The position numbers and the translations under genes are program-made. Source: an uncultured Roseburia sp. (GTDB lineage Bacteria; Bacillota; Clostridia; Lachnospirales; Lachnospiraceae). Taken from it: a DNA stretch of 30,805 nt. Positions 14,277-22,460 of the stretch are shown here, piece by piece; the stretch's first letter is position 1, and each line of letters begins with the position of its first letter. The stretch spans positions 6,307-37,111 of the forward strand of contig CAJUNX010000043.1 in the NCBI GenBank assembly GCA_910587865.1. Reading direction: 5' to 3'. The notes beneath the pieces are model-generated. The model was not told where the DNA came from, searched no databases, and was given only the letters and a program-made list of their open reading frames with translations.

Positions 14277-16223
14277 GTGCCATTCAGTGATTATACAGCA
14301 GCATTCAAACAGGGAAAACGGAGCTATATGACGGCGCTTTCAAGAGGGGAATATCCGTATCTGCCGGTGCTCGATGATATTTTATCCTACACGGAGATCG
14401 TGGCGACGATCCCGCTGGGGCTTATGAATATTCCGCTCTCGAAGATTGTGGGGACAAAGACGCAGGGGAGGACGAATGCGTTTGCCAATGATTTTATGCC
14501 CCTGCTCTCCGAGAAGTCGGAGTTCGCCTCAAAGTGGGCGCATCTTTATGACAGCCAGATTGACGAGGGGATCCGCGATCCGATCGTGGCGTTCGAGTTT
14601 ATGAACCGCTTTTACGTTCAGGAGGGCAACAAGCGCGTGAGCGTCATGAAATATCTGGGAACCTACAGCATTCCCGGCACCGTGACGCGTCTTGTGCCAA
14701 AGAAGACGGATGACAAGGAAAACCGCCTGTATTATGAATTCCTTGATTTTTACGAGGTATCGCATTACTGCGATATCTGGTTCACCAGGGAGGGAAGCTA
14801 CAAAAAGCTCTTAAAGCTGATGGGAAAGGACGAGGGGGAGGAGTGGTCGGAGGACGACACACAGTTTTTCCGCGTGGTGAACGGCAGGTTTGCCAAAGCC
14901 TTCCAGATGGCGCACGGGGACAAACTGGTGCTCAATGTCTCGGATGCCTTTCTGATCTATGTGGAGGTGTACGGCTACGAGCAGATGAAGGAGCAGAGCG
15001 AGCGCGAGATACTGCACGGTCTGCAGGATATGTGGGAGGAGATCATGCTGGCGGACAAGGGCGGCCAGGTGGCGCTGGTGCAGAGCCCGGAGGAGGCGAA
15101 GGAACTGCAGAAGCCCTCGCTGTTAAACAGGCTCATCCCCGAGGTGACGCTTGCGTCCGAGCGGCTGAAGATCGCATATATTTACCCGAAAACGGCGGAG
15201 ACGTCCAGCTGGACCTACGCGCATGAGCTGGGGAGGCTGTATGTCGAACAGACGCTCGAAGAAAAGATCGAGACGATGGTGATCGATAAGGCGAATACCG
15301 AGGAGGAGGTCGAGGAGGCGATCGAGGAGGCGGTGGCGGCCGGCTGCACGCTGATTTTTACGACGGCGGTACAGATGGTCAATCAGAGTGTCCGCTCTGC
15401 GATCCGGCATCCGAAGGTTCGCATTTTCAATTGTTCGATCAAGATGTCATACTCTTCGATCTGCACGTATTACGCGCGGATGTATGAATCAAAGTTCCTG
15501 ATGGGAGCTATCGCGGCGGCGCTCTCAAAGACCGACCGGCTCGGGTATGTCGCCGACTATCCGATCTACGGGACAATGGCGAATATCAATGCCTTTGCGC
15601 TGGGCGCAAGGATGATCAATCCGGATGTCAGAATACAGCTGGAGTGGTCGCGTGTGGAGAATCAGAATGCGAGGGAGAAGCTAAAGCAGGAGGGCGTCGT
15701 GTGTATCTCGGATGACGATATGATCACGCCGCAGCACGCTTCAAGAGAGTACGGGCTGTACGCGAAGGCAAAGGACGGGAGTCTTGAGAATATCGCAACG
15801 CCGATCTGGCACTGGGGCAAGTTTTACGAGCAGATTATCAACAGCATCCTTCACGGCGACAGCGATGTCGGCGCGCAGAAGGGAAAGAAGGCGGTAAATT
15901 ACTGGTGGGGGATGTCGGCGGATGTCATCGACGTGATCTGTTCAAAGACCATGCCGCACGGCACGCACCGGCTGATCGAATTCCTCAAAAGCTCGATCCG
16001 GGCAGGGAGTTTTCATCCGTTTGACGGCATTATCTATTCCCAGAACGGTGTGGTGCGCTGTGAGGAGGGGAAGACGTTAAGCCCGGAGGAGATCGTCACG
16101 ATGGACTGGCTGGCGGAAAATGTCGTCGGAAAGATCCCGGAATACGATGAGCTGACGGAGGAGGCCAGAGAGCTTGTGCAGCTGCAGGGCGTCCGGATAG
16201 ACGAAACCAACACGGAGAAATGA
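14277..16223 (+). CDS. Signal-less BMP-type binding protein with ParB-like N-terminal segment
   Basis: The GTG at 14277 with AGGAGG at 14264-14269 gives 648 residues. Residues about 295-600 match the BMP family of type 1 periplasmic binding proteins that bind nucleosides: KIAYIYPK at 298, FTTAVQM, KFLMGAIAAALS and TMANINAFALGARMINPDV. The N-terminal part is different: RFYVQEGNKRVSVMKYLG (GNKRVSV at 117-123) resembles the ParB/sulfiredoxin-fold motif. No signal peptide, lipobox or membrane segment is present, so it should act in the cytoplasm and not as an ABC transporter receptor. It is followed after 4 bp by a phosphoesterase gene, suggesting a ligand-sensing pair. Function is not established. 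Confidence 0.82.
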   Translation: MPFSDYTAAFKQGKRSYMTALSRGEYPYLPVLDDILSYTEIVATIPLGLMNIPLSKIVGTKTQGRTNAFANDFMPLLSEKSEFASKWAHLYDSQIDEGIRDPIVAFEFMNRFYVQEGNKRVSVMKYLGTYSIPGTVTRLVPKKTDDKENRLYYEFLDFYEVSHYCDIWFTREGSYKKLLKLMGKDEGEEWSEDDTQFFRVVNGRFAKAFQMAHGDKLVLNVSDAFLIYVEVYGYEQMKEQSEREILHGLQDMWEEIMLADKGGQVALVQSPEEAKELQKPSLLNRLIPEVTLASERLKIAYIYPKTAETSSWTYAHELGRLYVEQTLEEKIETMVIDKANTEEEVEEAIEEAVAAGCTLIFTTAVQMVNQSVRSAIRHPKVRIFNCSIKMSYSSICTYYARMYESKFLMGAIAAALSKTDRLGYVADYPIYGTMANINAFALGARMINPDVRIQLEWSRVENQNAREKLKQEGVVCISDDDMITPQHASREYGLYAKAKDGSLENIATPIWHWGKFYEQIINSILHGDSDVGAQKGKKAVNYWWGMSADVIDVICSKTMPHGTHRLIEFLKSSIRAGSFHPFDGIIYSQNGVVRCEEGKTLSPEEIVTMDWLAENVVGKIPEYDELTEEARELVQLQGVRIDETNTEK

Positions 16224-16227
16224 TGCG

Positions 16228-16869
16228 ATGAACATAATGGTACTGGCTGACTGTGAGTCAAAGGCACTTTACGATTTTTATGATCCGAAGCGGATGGAAG
16301 GGATTGATCTGATCATTTCCTGCGGGGATTTAAAGGCGGAATATTTAAGCTTTTTCGCGACGCTCTGCCCTGTGCCGCTGCTTTATGTGATGGGCAATCA
16401 CGATACGTGCTATGATAAAAAACCGCCGGAGGGCTGTATCTGTATCGAGGATGACATCTATGTGCACAACGGGGTGCGGATCCTGGGACTGGGAGGCTCG
16501 CGGGAGTATCTTCCGGGTGCAAAATATCAGTATACGGAACAGCAGATGGAGCGCAGAATAAGGAAGCTGCGGCGCAAGCTGCGGCGACAGAAGGGATTTG
16601 ACATTCTGGTGGCACACGCGCCGGCAGCCGGCATAAACGATCTCGACGATCTGCCGCACCGCGGATTTCAGGCGCTGCGGAGCCTGATCGAAAAATACGA
16701 ACCGCGCTTTTTTCTGCACGGGCATGTACATGCCAACTATAGCCGCAGATTTAAGCGGGAAGATATGTTCGGAAAGACGACAGTAGTCAATGCCTATGAA
16801 TATTATGTGATACACTATCCGGACGGCGGGGAGACGGGCGCATCGCTGCACTCCGCCGCGTCCCGATAG
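16228..16869 (+). CDS. Metallophosphoesterase with altered first metal motif
   Basis: This 213-residue calcineurin-type phosphoesterase has CGDL (D34), GNHD (56-59), a histidine in VAHAP (H130) and GHVH (165-168). The first motif, normally D-x-H, reads D8-C9-E10, so one metal ligand is Glu and not His. The basic stretch RRIRKLRRKLRRQK (109-122) is unusual. Start ATG 16228 with GGAG at 16214-16217; a start three codons later is possible. It is 4 bp downstream of the BMP-like gene and almost certainly co-transcribed. The substrate is unknown; nucleotides or phosphodiesters are usual in the family. Confidence 0.85.
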   Translation: MNIMVLADCESKALYDFYDPKRMEGIDLIISCGDLKAEYLSFFATLCPVPLLYVMGNHDTCYDKKPPEGCICIEDDIYVHNGVRILGLGGSREYLPGAKYQYTEQQMERRIRKLRRKLRRQKGFDILVAHAPAAGINDLDDLPHRGFQALRSLIEKYEPRFFLHGHVHANYSRRFKREDMFGKTTVVNAYEYYVIHYPDGGETGASLHSAASR

Positions 16870-16883
16870 AGAAGAAGGGACAC

Positions 16884-16923
16884 AAAAACGCCCGGGTGCA
16901 GGGGAGATCTTCGCATCCGGGCG
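16884..16923 (-). terminator. Intrinsic terminator of the 46-residue gene
   Basis: An 11-bp stem (16889-16899 with 16913-16923, one G-T pair) is followed on the minus strand by five T (plus-strand A-run 16884-16888). No T-run follows on the plus strand, so it belongs to the minus-strand gene ending at 16938. Confidence 0.85.
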
Positions 16924-16937
16924 GTCGGGGAAATCCG

Positions 16938-17078
16938 TTACTTTTGTATTTCGTTGTTTCTTATCCCAAGTATAAAGTAATCAATGAGTCGATTGATGGT
17001 ATTCTGCTGTGTTTTGATGATTTTTCGGAAATTTTCATTCTCCTTTGTTAAACGAAGCACTGTCATCTCATTCTCCAT
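16938..17078 (-). CDS. Small 46-residue protein, probable coiled coil
   Basis: ATG 17078 on the minus strand follows AAAGGTGG (17084-17091), and the frame ends with TAA at 16938-16940. The protein starts MENEMTVLRLTKENENFRKI and continues with a helix carrying regularly spaced Leu and Ile (TINRLIDYFILGI). This pattern suggests a short coiled coil or amphipathic helix. No family is recognised. A strong promoter upstream and a terminator just downstream make it a complete single-gene unit. It lies convergent to the phosphoesterase gene. Confidence 0.75.
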   Translation of the reverse strand: MENEMTVLRLTKENENFRKIIKTQQNTINRLIDYFILGIRNNEIQK

Positions 17079-17118
17079 AATGACCACCTTTTTCTATGTT
17101 GTTGTCCTGATAATTCAG

Positions 17119-17147
17119 ATATTAGTGAATCAGAGGCAGGATGTCAA
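17119..17147 (-). promoter_or_regulatory. Promoter of the 46-residue gene
   Basis: On the minus strand a perfect TTGACA (17142-17147) and TAATAT (17119-17124) are separated by 17 bp, about 40 bp before the ATG at 17078. Confidence 0.7.
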
Positions 17148-17326
17148 GAACGAAGGGGCGGATTGCGGGGAAATGCCGGCACTATTAACAGGATGTGCCA
17201 AAAACAGCGTCGGATTCGACAAAATATGGAGCGCTGTGGAATGCAGGCGCAAAGGGAAAACGGAGGAAGCGTGTCAGAGGACCGGGAAAAAAAGACGAAG
17301 AAGGTCTGAAAAATAGGAGGGACTGT

Positions 17327-19123
17327 TTGACGGAAAAGACAAAAAAGACGATAAAGCGATACATAAGCGGCGGGATTTTCGGGATGGCAGCGTTCGTTCT
17401 GCCGGCGCTTTTTTTCTGGCTTCTCGAGAGTTATACACACAATCCGTTTTTAGAGGTGCGTCCGCGTGCGCAGCTGTTTAATATTCTTTTGTTTGAACTT
17501 GCGGCGGGCATTCTGTTCTGTCTGACGGGGCGGTATAAGGCCGCATGCCGGATCGAGGCATGCGCGGCCATGCTTTTTGGGATTGCAAATGCCTATGTGG
17601 TGCGTTTCCGCACGAACCCGCTGGTGCCGTGGGATCTTTTTTCCGTTCGGACCGCGGCGAATGTGGCGGGAAATTATGATTTTACGCCGGATGCCAGGAT
17701 GATTGCGGTGACGCTGGCCTTTCTTATCCTGATGGCCGCGCTGATCCCGGTGCGCATCCGCCCCTGGCGGCTGGTTTTCTGGAAACGGTGGCTGCTGGGA
17801 GGCGTGCTGACGCTCTGCCTGGTCTGTTTTGCGGACACGCTTCAGCAGGAGAGTTTTCAGAACCGGCATTTTTTGTACAACAAACTGTTTACACCGGTTT
17901 ACATGACAAATGTAGATGGCATTGCCGTGACGTTTGTGATGAATCTGGCCTATATGTCGATCGAACGCCCGGAGGGCTACAGCGCGGCGGAGGCGAAGGA
18001 GCTGCTGGCGGAATATGAGCAGACGGCTTTGACAGCAGAAACAGAAGAGGAGGAGCTGCCGAATCTGATTGTCGTCATGAATGAATCGTTCGCCGATCTC
18101 TCAGCGTTGGGATCGCTGCAGACGAGCCGTGACTATCTCCCGTTTTTACACCGTCTGCAGAACGGGGCGCCTGATACGGTGACGGGGACGCTGCACGTGT
18201 CGGTCTGCGGCGGGAACACGGCGAACACGGAGTTTGAATTTCTGACCGGAAATACGATGGCATTTCTGCCGCAGGGCAGCATCCCCTATCAGCAGTACCT
18301 GACCGGGGAGTGCCCGTCGCTTGCGTCGCACCTGAAATCGCTCGGCTATCAGACGGTGGCGACGCACCCGTATTACGCGAACGGGTGGGAGCGCGATACG
18401 GTCTACCCCTGGCTCGGATTTTCGGAGAGCCTGTTTCTGGACGCCTACGACATGGCCCCGCGTGTGCGCAATTACGTGAGCGACATGGGCTGCGTGGACA
18501 AAATCATTGAGCTGTATGAGAATAAGGCGGAGGGCAGGCCGATTTTTATCTTTAATGTGACGATGCAGAATCACGGCGGCTATCAGGATCTCTATCCGAA
18601 TTTTACGCCGGAGATCACCGCGGAGGGGATTGAAAATATCTCGCTGGAGCAGTATCTGTCACTGGCGGAACTCTCGGACCGCTCGCTAGAGGCTCTGATC
18701 GAATATTTTTCACAGGCGCCGGAGCGGACGGTGGTGGTGTTTTTCGGGGATCATCAGCCCGGCGATACCGTCGCCGCGCCTGTTCTCGCGCAAAACGGCA
18801 TGCGGTGGAATGCTCTGACGGAGGATGAGCTGCCGCTGCGCTATGAGGTGCCGTATGTGATCTGGGCCAACTATGACATCGAAGAGGCGAAGAACGCGGA
18901 TACCAGCGCAAATTATCTCGGCGCGCAGGTGTGCGCCCGCGCGGGGATTCCGGCTGACGGCTACCGGCAGTATCTGCTGGATCAAAGCAGCGTCGTGCCG
19001 GTGCTCTCTGCGGTGCGGACGGAGACGGCGGCTCAGACGGGGGAGGAAGAGGAAAACGAATCGCTCTTACGCTACCGGAAGCTGCAGTATTATATGATCT
19101 TTGACCAGAAAGGAGAGCCGTAG
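17327..19123 (+). CDS. LtaS-type membrane sulfatase-fold transferase
   Basis: The TTG at 17327 with AGGAGG at 17315-17320 gives 598 residues starting MTEKTKKTIKRY. About five membrane segments occupy residues 15-170, followed by an extracytoplasmic alkaline phosphatase-superfamily domain. Motifs are VVMNESF (E253), GGNTANTEFEFLTGNT with T298 as the likely nucleophile, TMQNHGGY (H416) and FFGDHQPGD (D475, H476). This matches the LTA synthase family, which transfers glycerol phosphate from phosphatidylglycerol. Whether it makes lipoteichoic acid or another decorated polymer is open. It is followed after 3 bp by a YfhO-type gene, supporting a joint surface-polymer role. Confidence 0.85.
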   Translation: MTEKTKKTIKRYISGGIFGMAAFVLPALFFWLLESYTHNPFLEVRPRAQLFNILLFELAAGILFCLTGRYKAACRIEACAAMLFGIANAYVVRFRTNPLVPWDLFSVRTAANVAGNYDFTPDARMIAVTLAFLILMAALIPVRIRPWRLVFWKRWLLGGVLTLCLVCFADTLQQESFQNRHFLYNKLFTPVYMTNVDGIAVTFVMNLAYMSIERPEGYSAAEAKELLAEYEQTALTAETEEEELPNLIVVMNESFADLSALGSLQTSRDYLPFLHRLQNGAPDTVTGTLHVSVCGGNTANTEFEFLTGNTMAFLPQGSIPYQQYLTGECPSLASHLKSLGYQTVATHPYYANGWERDTVYPWLGFSESLFLDAYDMAPRVRNYVSDMGCVDKIIELYENKAEGRPIFIFNVTMQNHGGYQDLYPNFTPEITAEGIENISLEQYLSLAELSDRSLEALIEYFSQAPERTVVVFFGDHQPGDTVAAPVLAQNGMRWNALTEDELPLRYEVPYVIWANYDIEEAKNADTSANYLGAQVCARAGIPADGYRQYLLDQSSVVPVLSAVRTETAAQTGEEEENESLLRYRKLQYYMIFDQKGEP

Positions 19124-19126
19124 GCG

Positions 19127-21655
19127 ATGCAAAAAAAGATTCCGCTGCTGGCGGCGGCATTTGCGCCGTTTCTTATTATGGTGATCATCTGTATCGACCA
19201 TGAGGTCTGGCCGTTCGGAGAGCAGTGCATCCTCCACATCGATATGTATCATCAGTATTGTCCGTTTTTTGCGGAGATGGCGGAGAAGCTTCAGACAGGC
19301 GGAAGTCCGTTTTATTCGTGGAAGATCGGACTTGGCGCGGATTTTGTGTCGCTGTACGCCTATTATCTGGCGAGCCCGTTAAACTGGTTGCTTTTGTTCT
19401 GCCCGCGGGGGGCCGTGATCGAGTTTATGACGCTGGCGGTGCTGGTCAAAACGGCATTTGCCGGGTTTTCGTTTGCGTATTTTCTGCGCGCGCATTTTAA
19501 GACGGATGCCTGGCAGACGGCGCGCGGCGACCTGGCGTACGGTGCAGCCGTAGATTTCGGAACGGCCGCATTCGGAACGGCGTATGCGCTCTCGGCCTTT
19601 ATGGCGGCCTATGCGTGGAATATCATGTGGCTGGACGTCGTGGCGCTGGCGCCGCTCGCGGTGGCGGGGCTTGAGCGCATGGTGCGGGAGGGCCGGCCGT
19701 TTCTCTATTACGGTGTGCTCTCCCTGTGTATTCTGAGTAATTACTACATCTCGATCATGCTCTGCCTGTTTTTGGTGCTGTGGTTTCTGGGATACTGGCC
19801 GGCGCACCGAAAGAGCGGCATCACGGCCTGGATCCGTTTTGCCGGATATTCGCTTCTCGCGGGAGGAACGGGGGCGGTACTGATTATACCTACGGCTGTC
19901 GTTCTTAGCATGAGCGGCGCTTCCGGCATCTCGTTTCCGGAGAAGATGGAATGGTATTTCGGTCTGATTCCCGAGCTTTCCAGGCATCTGATGCTGACGG
20001 AAGTCTATACGGGCGACGAGCACTGGCCCAATATCTACTGCGGCCTGTTCGTGCTGGTTTTGTTTGTACTGTATCTGCTCAACAACGGGATTTCATGGCG
20101 GAGAAAATGGAAGATCCTGCTGCTGGCATCACTGTTTGCCGTGAGCTTTGCGAATAATTATCTGGATTTTATCTGGCACGGGCTGCATTTTCCAACCTCG
20201 CTGCCGGGGCGGCAGGCGTTTTTGTACAGCTTTGTGCTGCTGTATGCCGCGTTTGAGGAGCTGATTCACTTACGGGAGCACAGTCTGTGGCATCTGCCTG
20301 CCGCGGCGGCGGTGATGTCGATCGCCCTGACGGCGTTCTGGCTGAGTGAGACACCGGCTGAGCGCAATCTGACGGCGTATGCGGTCAGTGCGGTTTTTTT
20401 CAGCATCTACCTGATGTCGGCCGGGATCTGCATGGCGGGAAAGGAGAAGACCAGGGAGCTCATGCTCGCGGTGGGCTGCTTTGCCGTCATGGCGGAGCTT
20501 GTGATCAATTACGGCGCCACGGGGCTTGAGACGGTCAGCCGGACGTCGTATCTGGCGAATCTCGCGGATTACAGAGAGGTGCTCGCGCGCGGGGAGGAGC
20601 TTGCGGCGGAGGATGGCGTGATGTTTTACCGGACGGAGGAGCTTGAGCGCAGGACGAAAAATGACGCGGCGTTTTACGGCTACCGCTCCGCGACACAGTT
20701 TTCGTCTCTGATGAATCTGGAGGTCAGTCATTTTTATCAGAAGCTCGGCATGGAGGGCGGGAAAAATTTTTACAGCATCAGCGGCGCGACGCCCATGCTC
20801 TCCGCGATGCTCGGGATCCGCTACGCGCTGGCGGATAACGACATGGAGGAAGGGCCGCTCGCCACGCCTGTGGCATCTTCAGGGGGGACGTATCTGTATG
20901 AAAATACGTATGTCCTGCCGCCGGGGTTTGTGGTGGACGAGACGGTGGCGGACGCGTGGGATGCCCTGGAGAACGACGATATCGGGAATCAGAATGACCT
21001 GGCGTGGATGCTCGGGGCACAGGAGCAGATGTTAGTCCCCGTGTCCGCCGTGTCAAATCCGGGCTGTTCGCGGCTTGAGGTGGAGGAGACCGGATATTAT
21101 TATGCCTCATACGGCAGTACGGATGTCGACAGTCTCACCATGGAGACCAGCGACGGCAGGAGCAGATCTTACGGCAAGGTCTCGCACGGATATACGCTGG
21201 ATCTCGGGTACTGTAAGGCAGGGACCGTCGTGGAGGTAAAAAATACCGTGGAAAAGACGGTGTCGATGACGTTTTACCGGCTGAGCCTTCCGGCGCTTGA
21301 GCAGGTGTACCGCACGCTGAGCGCACAGACGCTTCAGACAGAATCCGTTTCCGACAATCGGTTAAACGGCGTAATTCGGGTGAGGGAGTCCGGACGTCTG
21401 GTCTTTTCCATTGCAGACGAGGAGGGCTGGCGGCTGTACGTGGACGGGGAGGAGACCGAACCGGAAGCATTCGGCGGGGCGTTTTTAAGCGTTCACGTCG
21501 AACCGGGAGAGCATGAGATTGCGCTCATCTACGAGTCGCCCGGCTTTGACACAGGGGCGAAGATCTCCGCAGGCTGCCTGCTTCTGGCTGCATTCACCCT
21601 TGTCCTTCGGAAACGCAGGGAAGGGCTGCAGAGCCGGCGCATCACTGCCGATTAA
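19127..21655 (+). CDS. YfhO family multi-pass membrane protein
   Basis: This 842-residue protein has about a dozen membrane segments up to roughly residue 460. The family motif HIDMYHQYCPFF lies in the first external loop (DMYHQY at 39-44), followed by FYSWKIGLGADF. An extracytoplasmic domain fills about 480-800, and a final membrane segment lies at about 810-826. This is the GT-C-like layout of YfhO, which in Bacillus takes part in glycosylation of lipoteichoic acid. ATG 19127 has AGGAG 11 bp upstream and lies 3 bp after the LtaS-type gene, so they are probably translated together. Confidence 0.88.
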   Translation: MQKKIPLLAAAFAPFLIMVIICIDHEVWPFGEQCILHIDMYHQYCPFFAEMAEKLQTGGSPFYSWKIGLGADFVSLYAYYLASPLNWLLLFCPRGAVIEFMTLAVLVKTAFAGFSFAYFLRAHFKTDAWQTARGDLAYGAAVDFGTAAFGTAYALSAFMAAYAWNIMWLDVVALAPLAVAGLERMVREGRPFLYYGVLSLCILSNYYISIMLCLFLVLWFLGYWPAHRKSGITAWIRFAGYSLLAGGTGAVLIIPTAVVLSMSGASGISFPEKMEWYFGLIPELSRHLMLTEVYTGDEHWPNIYCGLFVLVLFVLYLLNNGISWRRKWKILLLASLFAVSFANNYLDFIWHGLHFPTSLPGRQAFLYSFVLLYAAFEELIHLREHSLWHLPAAAAVMSIALTAFWLSETPAERNLTAYAVSAVFFSIYLMSAGICMAGKEKTRELMLAVGCFAVMAELVINYGATGLETVSRTSYLANLADYREVLARGEELAAEDGVMFYRTEELERRTKNDAAFYGYRSATQFSSLMNLEVSHFYQKLGMEGGKNFYSISGATPMLSAMLGIRYALADNDMEEGPLATPVASSGGTYLYENTYVLPPGFVVDETVADAWDALENDDIGNQNDLAWMLGAQEQMLVPVSAVSNPGCSRLEVEETGYYYASYGSTDVDSLTMETSDGRSRSYGKVSHGYTLDLGYCKAGTVVEVKNTVEKTVSMTFYRLSLPALEQVYRTLSAQTLQTESVSDNRLNGVIRVRESGRLVFSIADEEGWRLYVDGEETEPEAFGGAFLSVHVEPGEHEIALIYESPGFDTGAKISAGCLLLAAFTLVLRKRREGLQSRRITAD

Positions 21656-21663
21656 GTTGTATC

Positions 21664-21714
21664 CTGTCCGGTTTATTGGACAGAAAACAGACACCTGTCC
21701 CGGATAAGGGACAT
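21664..21714. promoter_or_regulatory. Two tandem dyads upstream of a 34-codon gene
   Basis: CTGTCC-8-GGACAG (21664-21683) and TGTCCC-6-GGGACA (21696-21713) share the TGTCC/GGACA arms and begin 31-32 bp apart, about three helical turns. No T-run follows either, so they are not terminators. They could be operator sites for a dimeric regulator or paired RNA hairpins in the 34-codon gene's leader. No clear promoter was found beside them. Confidence 0.5.
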
Positions 21715-21763
21715 ATCCTGCGTTACACTCTTTTTATCAAATGACGAAAAGGAGTGAACGTAG

Positions 21764-21868
21764 ATGAAAGGATATGTCGTGGATGCCGGTTATATGGGAT
21801 ATGTGGATGGAAGATATATGCTCTTTGCGAACGAGGAGGATTATCTGGAATATTTTTCGGAGGGATAA
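21764..21868 (+). CDS. Small 34-residue protein rich in Tyr and Gly
   Basis: ATG 21764 follows AAGGAG (21749-21754) and reads MKGYVVDAGYMGYVDGRYML before an acidic end NEEDYLEYFSEG. The repeated GY-GY-D-GRY spacing and acidic tail look like a folded or binding micro-protein and not a random frame. I recall similar small proteins in related Clostridia but cannot name a family. It is independent of its neighbours, with dyads upstream and a strong promoter directly after it. Confidence 0.65.
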   Translation: MKGYVVDAGYMGYVDGRYMLFANEEDYLEYFSEG

Positions 21869-21880
21869 TGGCGGCTGTCA

Positions 21881-21909
21881 TTGAAATTTTGTACTGAATA
21901 TGTGATAAT
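21881..21909 (+). promoter_or_regulatory. Strong promoter of the thioesterase gene
   Basis: TTGAAA (21881-21886) and GATAAT (21904-21909) are separated by 17 bp, and TG at 21901-21902 gives an extended -10. The transcript would start near 21915, inside the first arm of the hairpin at 21913-21944. Confidence 0.7.
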
Positions 21910-21912
21910 AGG

Positions 21913-21944
21913 GGGTGGTATTCAAAACGACAGGAATACCGCCC
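21913..21944 (+). other. Hairpin at the 5' end of the thioesterase transcript
   Basis: Positions 21913-21923 pair with 21934-21944 over 11 bp with one G-T pair and a 10-base loop. The following TGTTCTT is a weak T-rich tract. It could be a protective 5' hairpin or a leaky attenuator before the gene at 21996. Confidence 0.55.
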
Positions 21945-21995
21945 TGTTCTTATGTCACAGGAAAGGGATCACCATTCAGGAAAGAAGGGAGACAG

Positions 21996-22460
21996 ATGGC
22001 AGAAAAAGAGATTGAAGTTTACGGGAAGCATCTGGAGGGGATTTCGATACGGCCTTACGAGCATCACGCGAAATATTACGAGACGGATCAGATGGGAATC
22101 ATCCATCACTCCAATTATATCCGCTGGATGGAGGAGGCGCGCATGGATCTGATGGACCAGATCGGCCTGTCCTATAAGGAAATGGAGGCCATTGAGATCA
22201 TCAGCCCGGTGCTGTCCGTATCGTGCGAGTATCACAGCATGGTGCATTTCGACGACGTGATTGTCATCGAGACAAGGATTGTGAAGTACAACGGAATCAA
22301 AATGGAGTTAGAGTACCGGATGACGGATAAGGAGACGGGAGAGCTGCGCACGACCGGCAGAAGCGCTCACTGCTTTTTAAGCCGGGCGGGGAGGCCGATT
22401 TCCCTGAAGCGTTCGTATCCGGAGCTTGACACGAAGTTTTTTGAATTTACGGACGCCTGA
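21996..22460 (+). CDS. Acyl-CoA thioesterase, YbgC-like hotdog fold
   Basis: This 154-residue protein has the 4HBT/YbgC active-site region YYETDQMGIIHHSNYIRWME, with D31 as the likely catalytic residue, H37/H38, and E46 on the following helix. It should hydrolyse acyl-CoA or acyl-ACP thioesters in the cytoplasm; the substrate is not predictable. ATG 21996 follows AAGGGAG at 21985-21991. Its stop codon touches the first unit of the 25-bp repeat array. Confidence 0.85.
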   Translation: MAEKEIEVYGKHLEGISIRPYEHHAKYYETDQMGIIHHSNYIRWMEEARMDLMDQIGLSYKEMEAIEIISPVLSVSCEYHSMVHFDDVIVIETRIVKYNGIKMELEYRMTDKETGELRTTGRSAHCFLSRAGRPISLKRSYPELDTKFFEFTDA

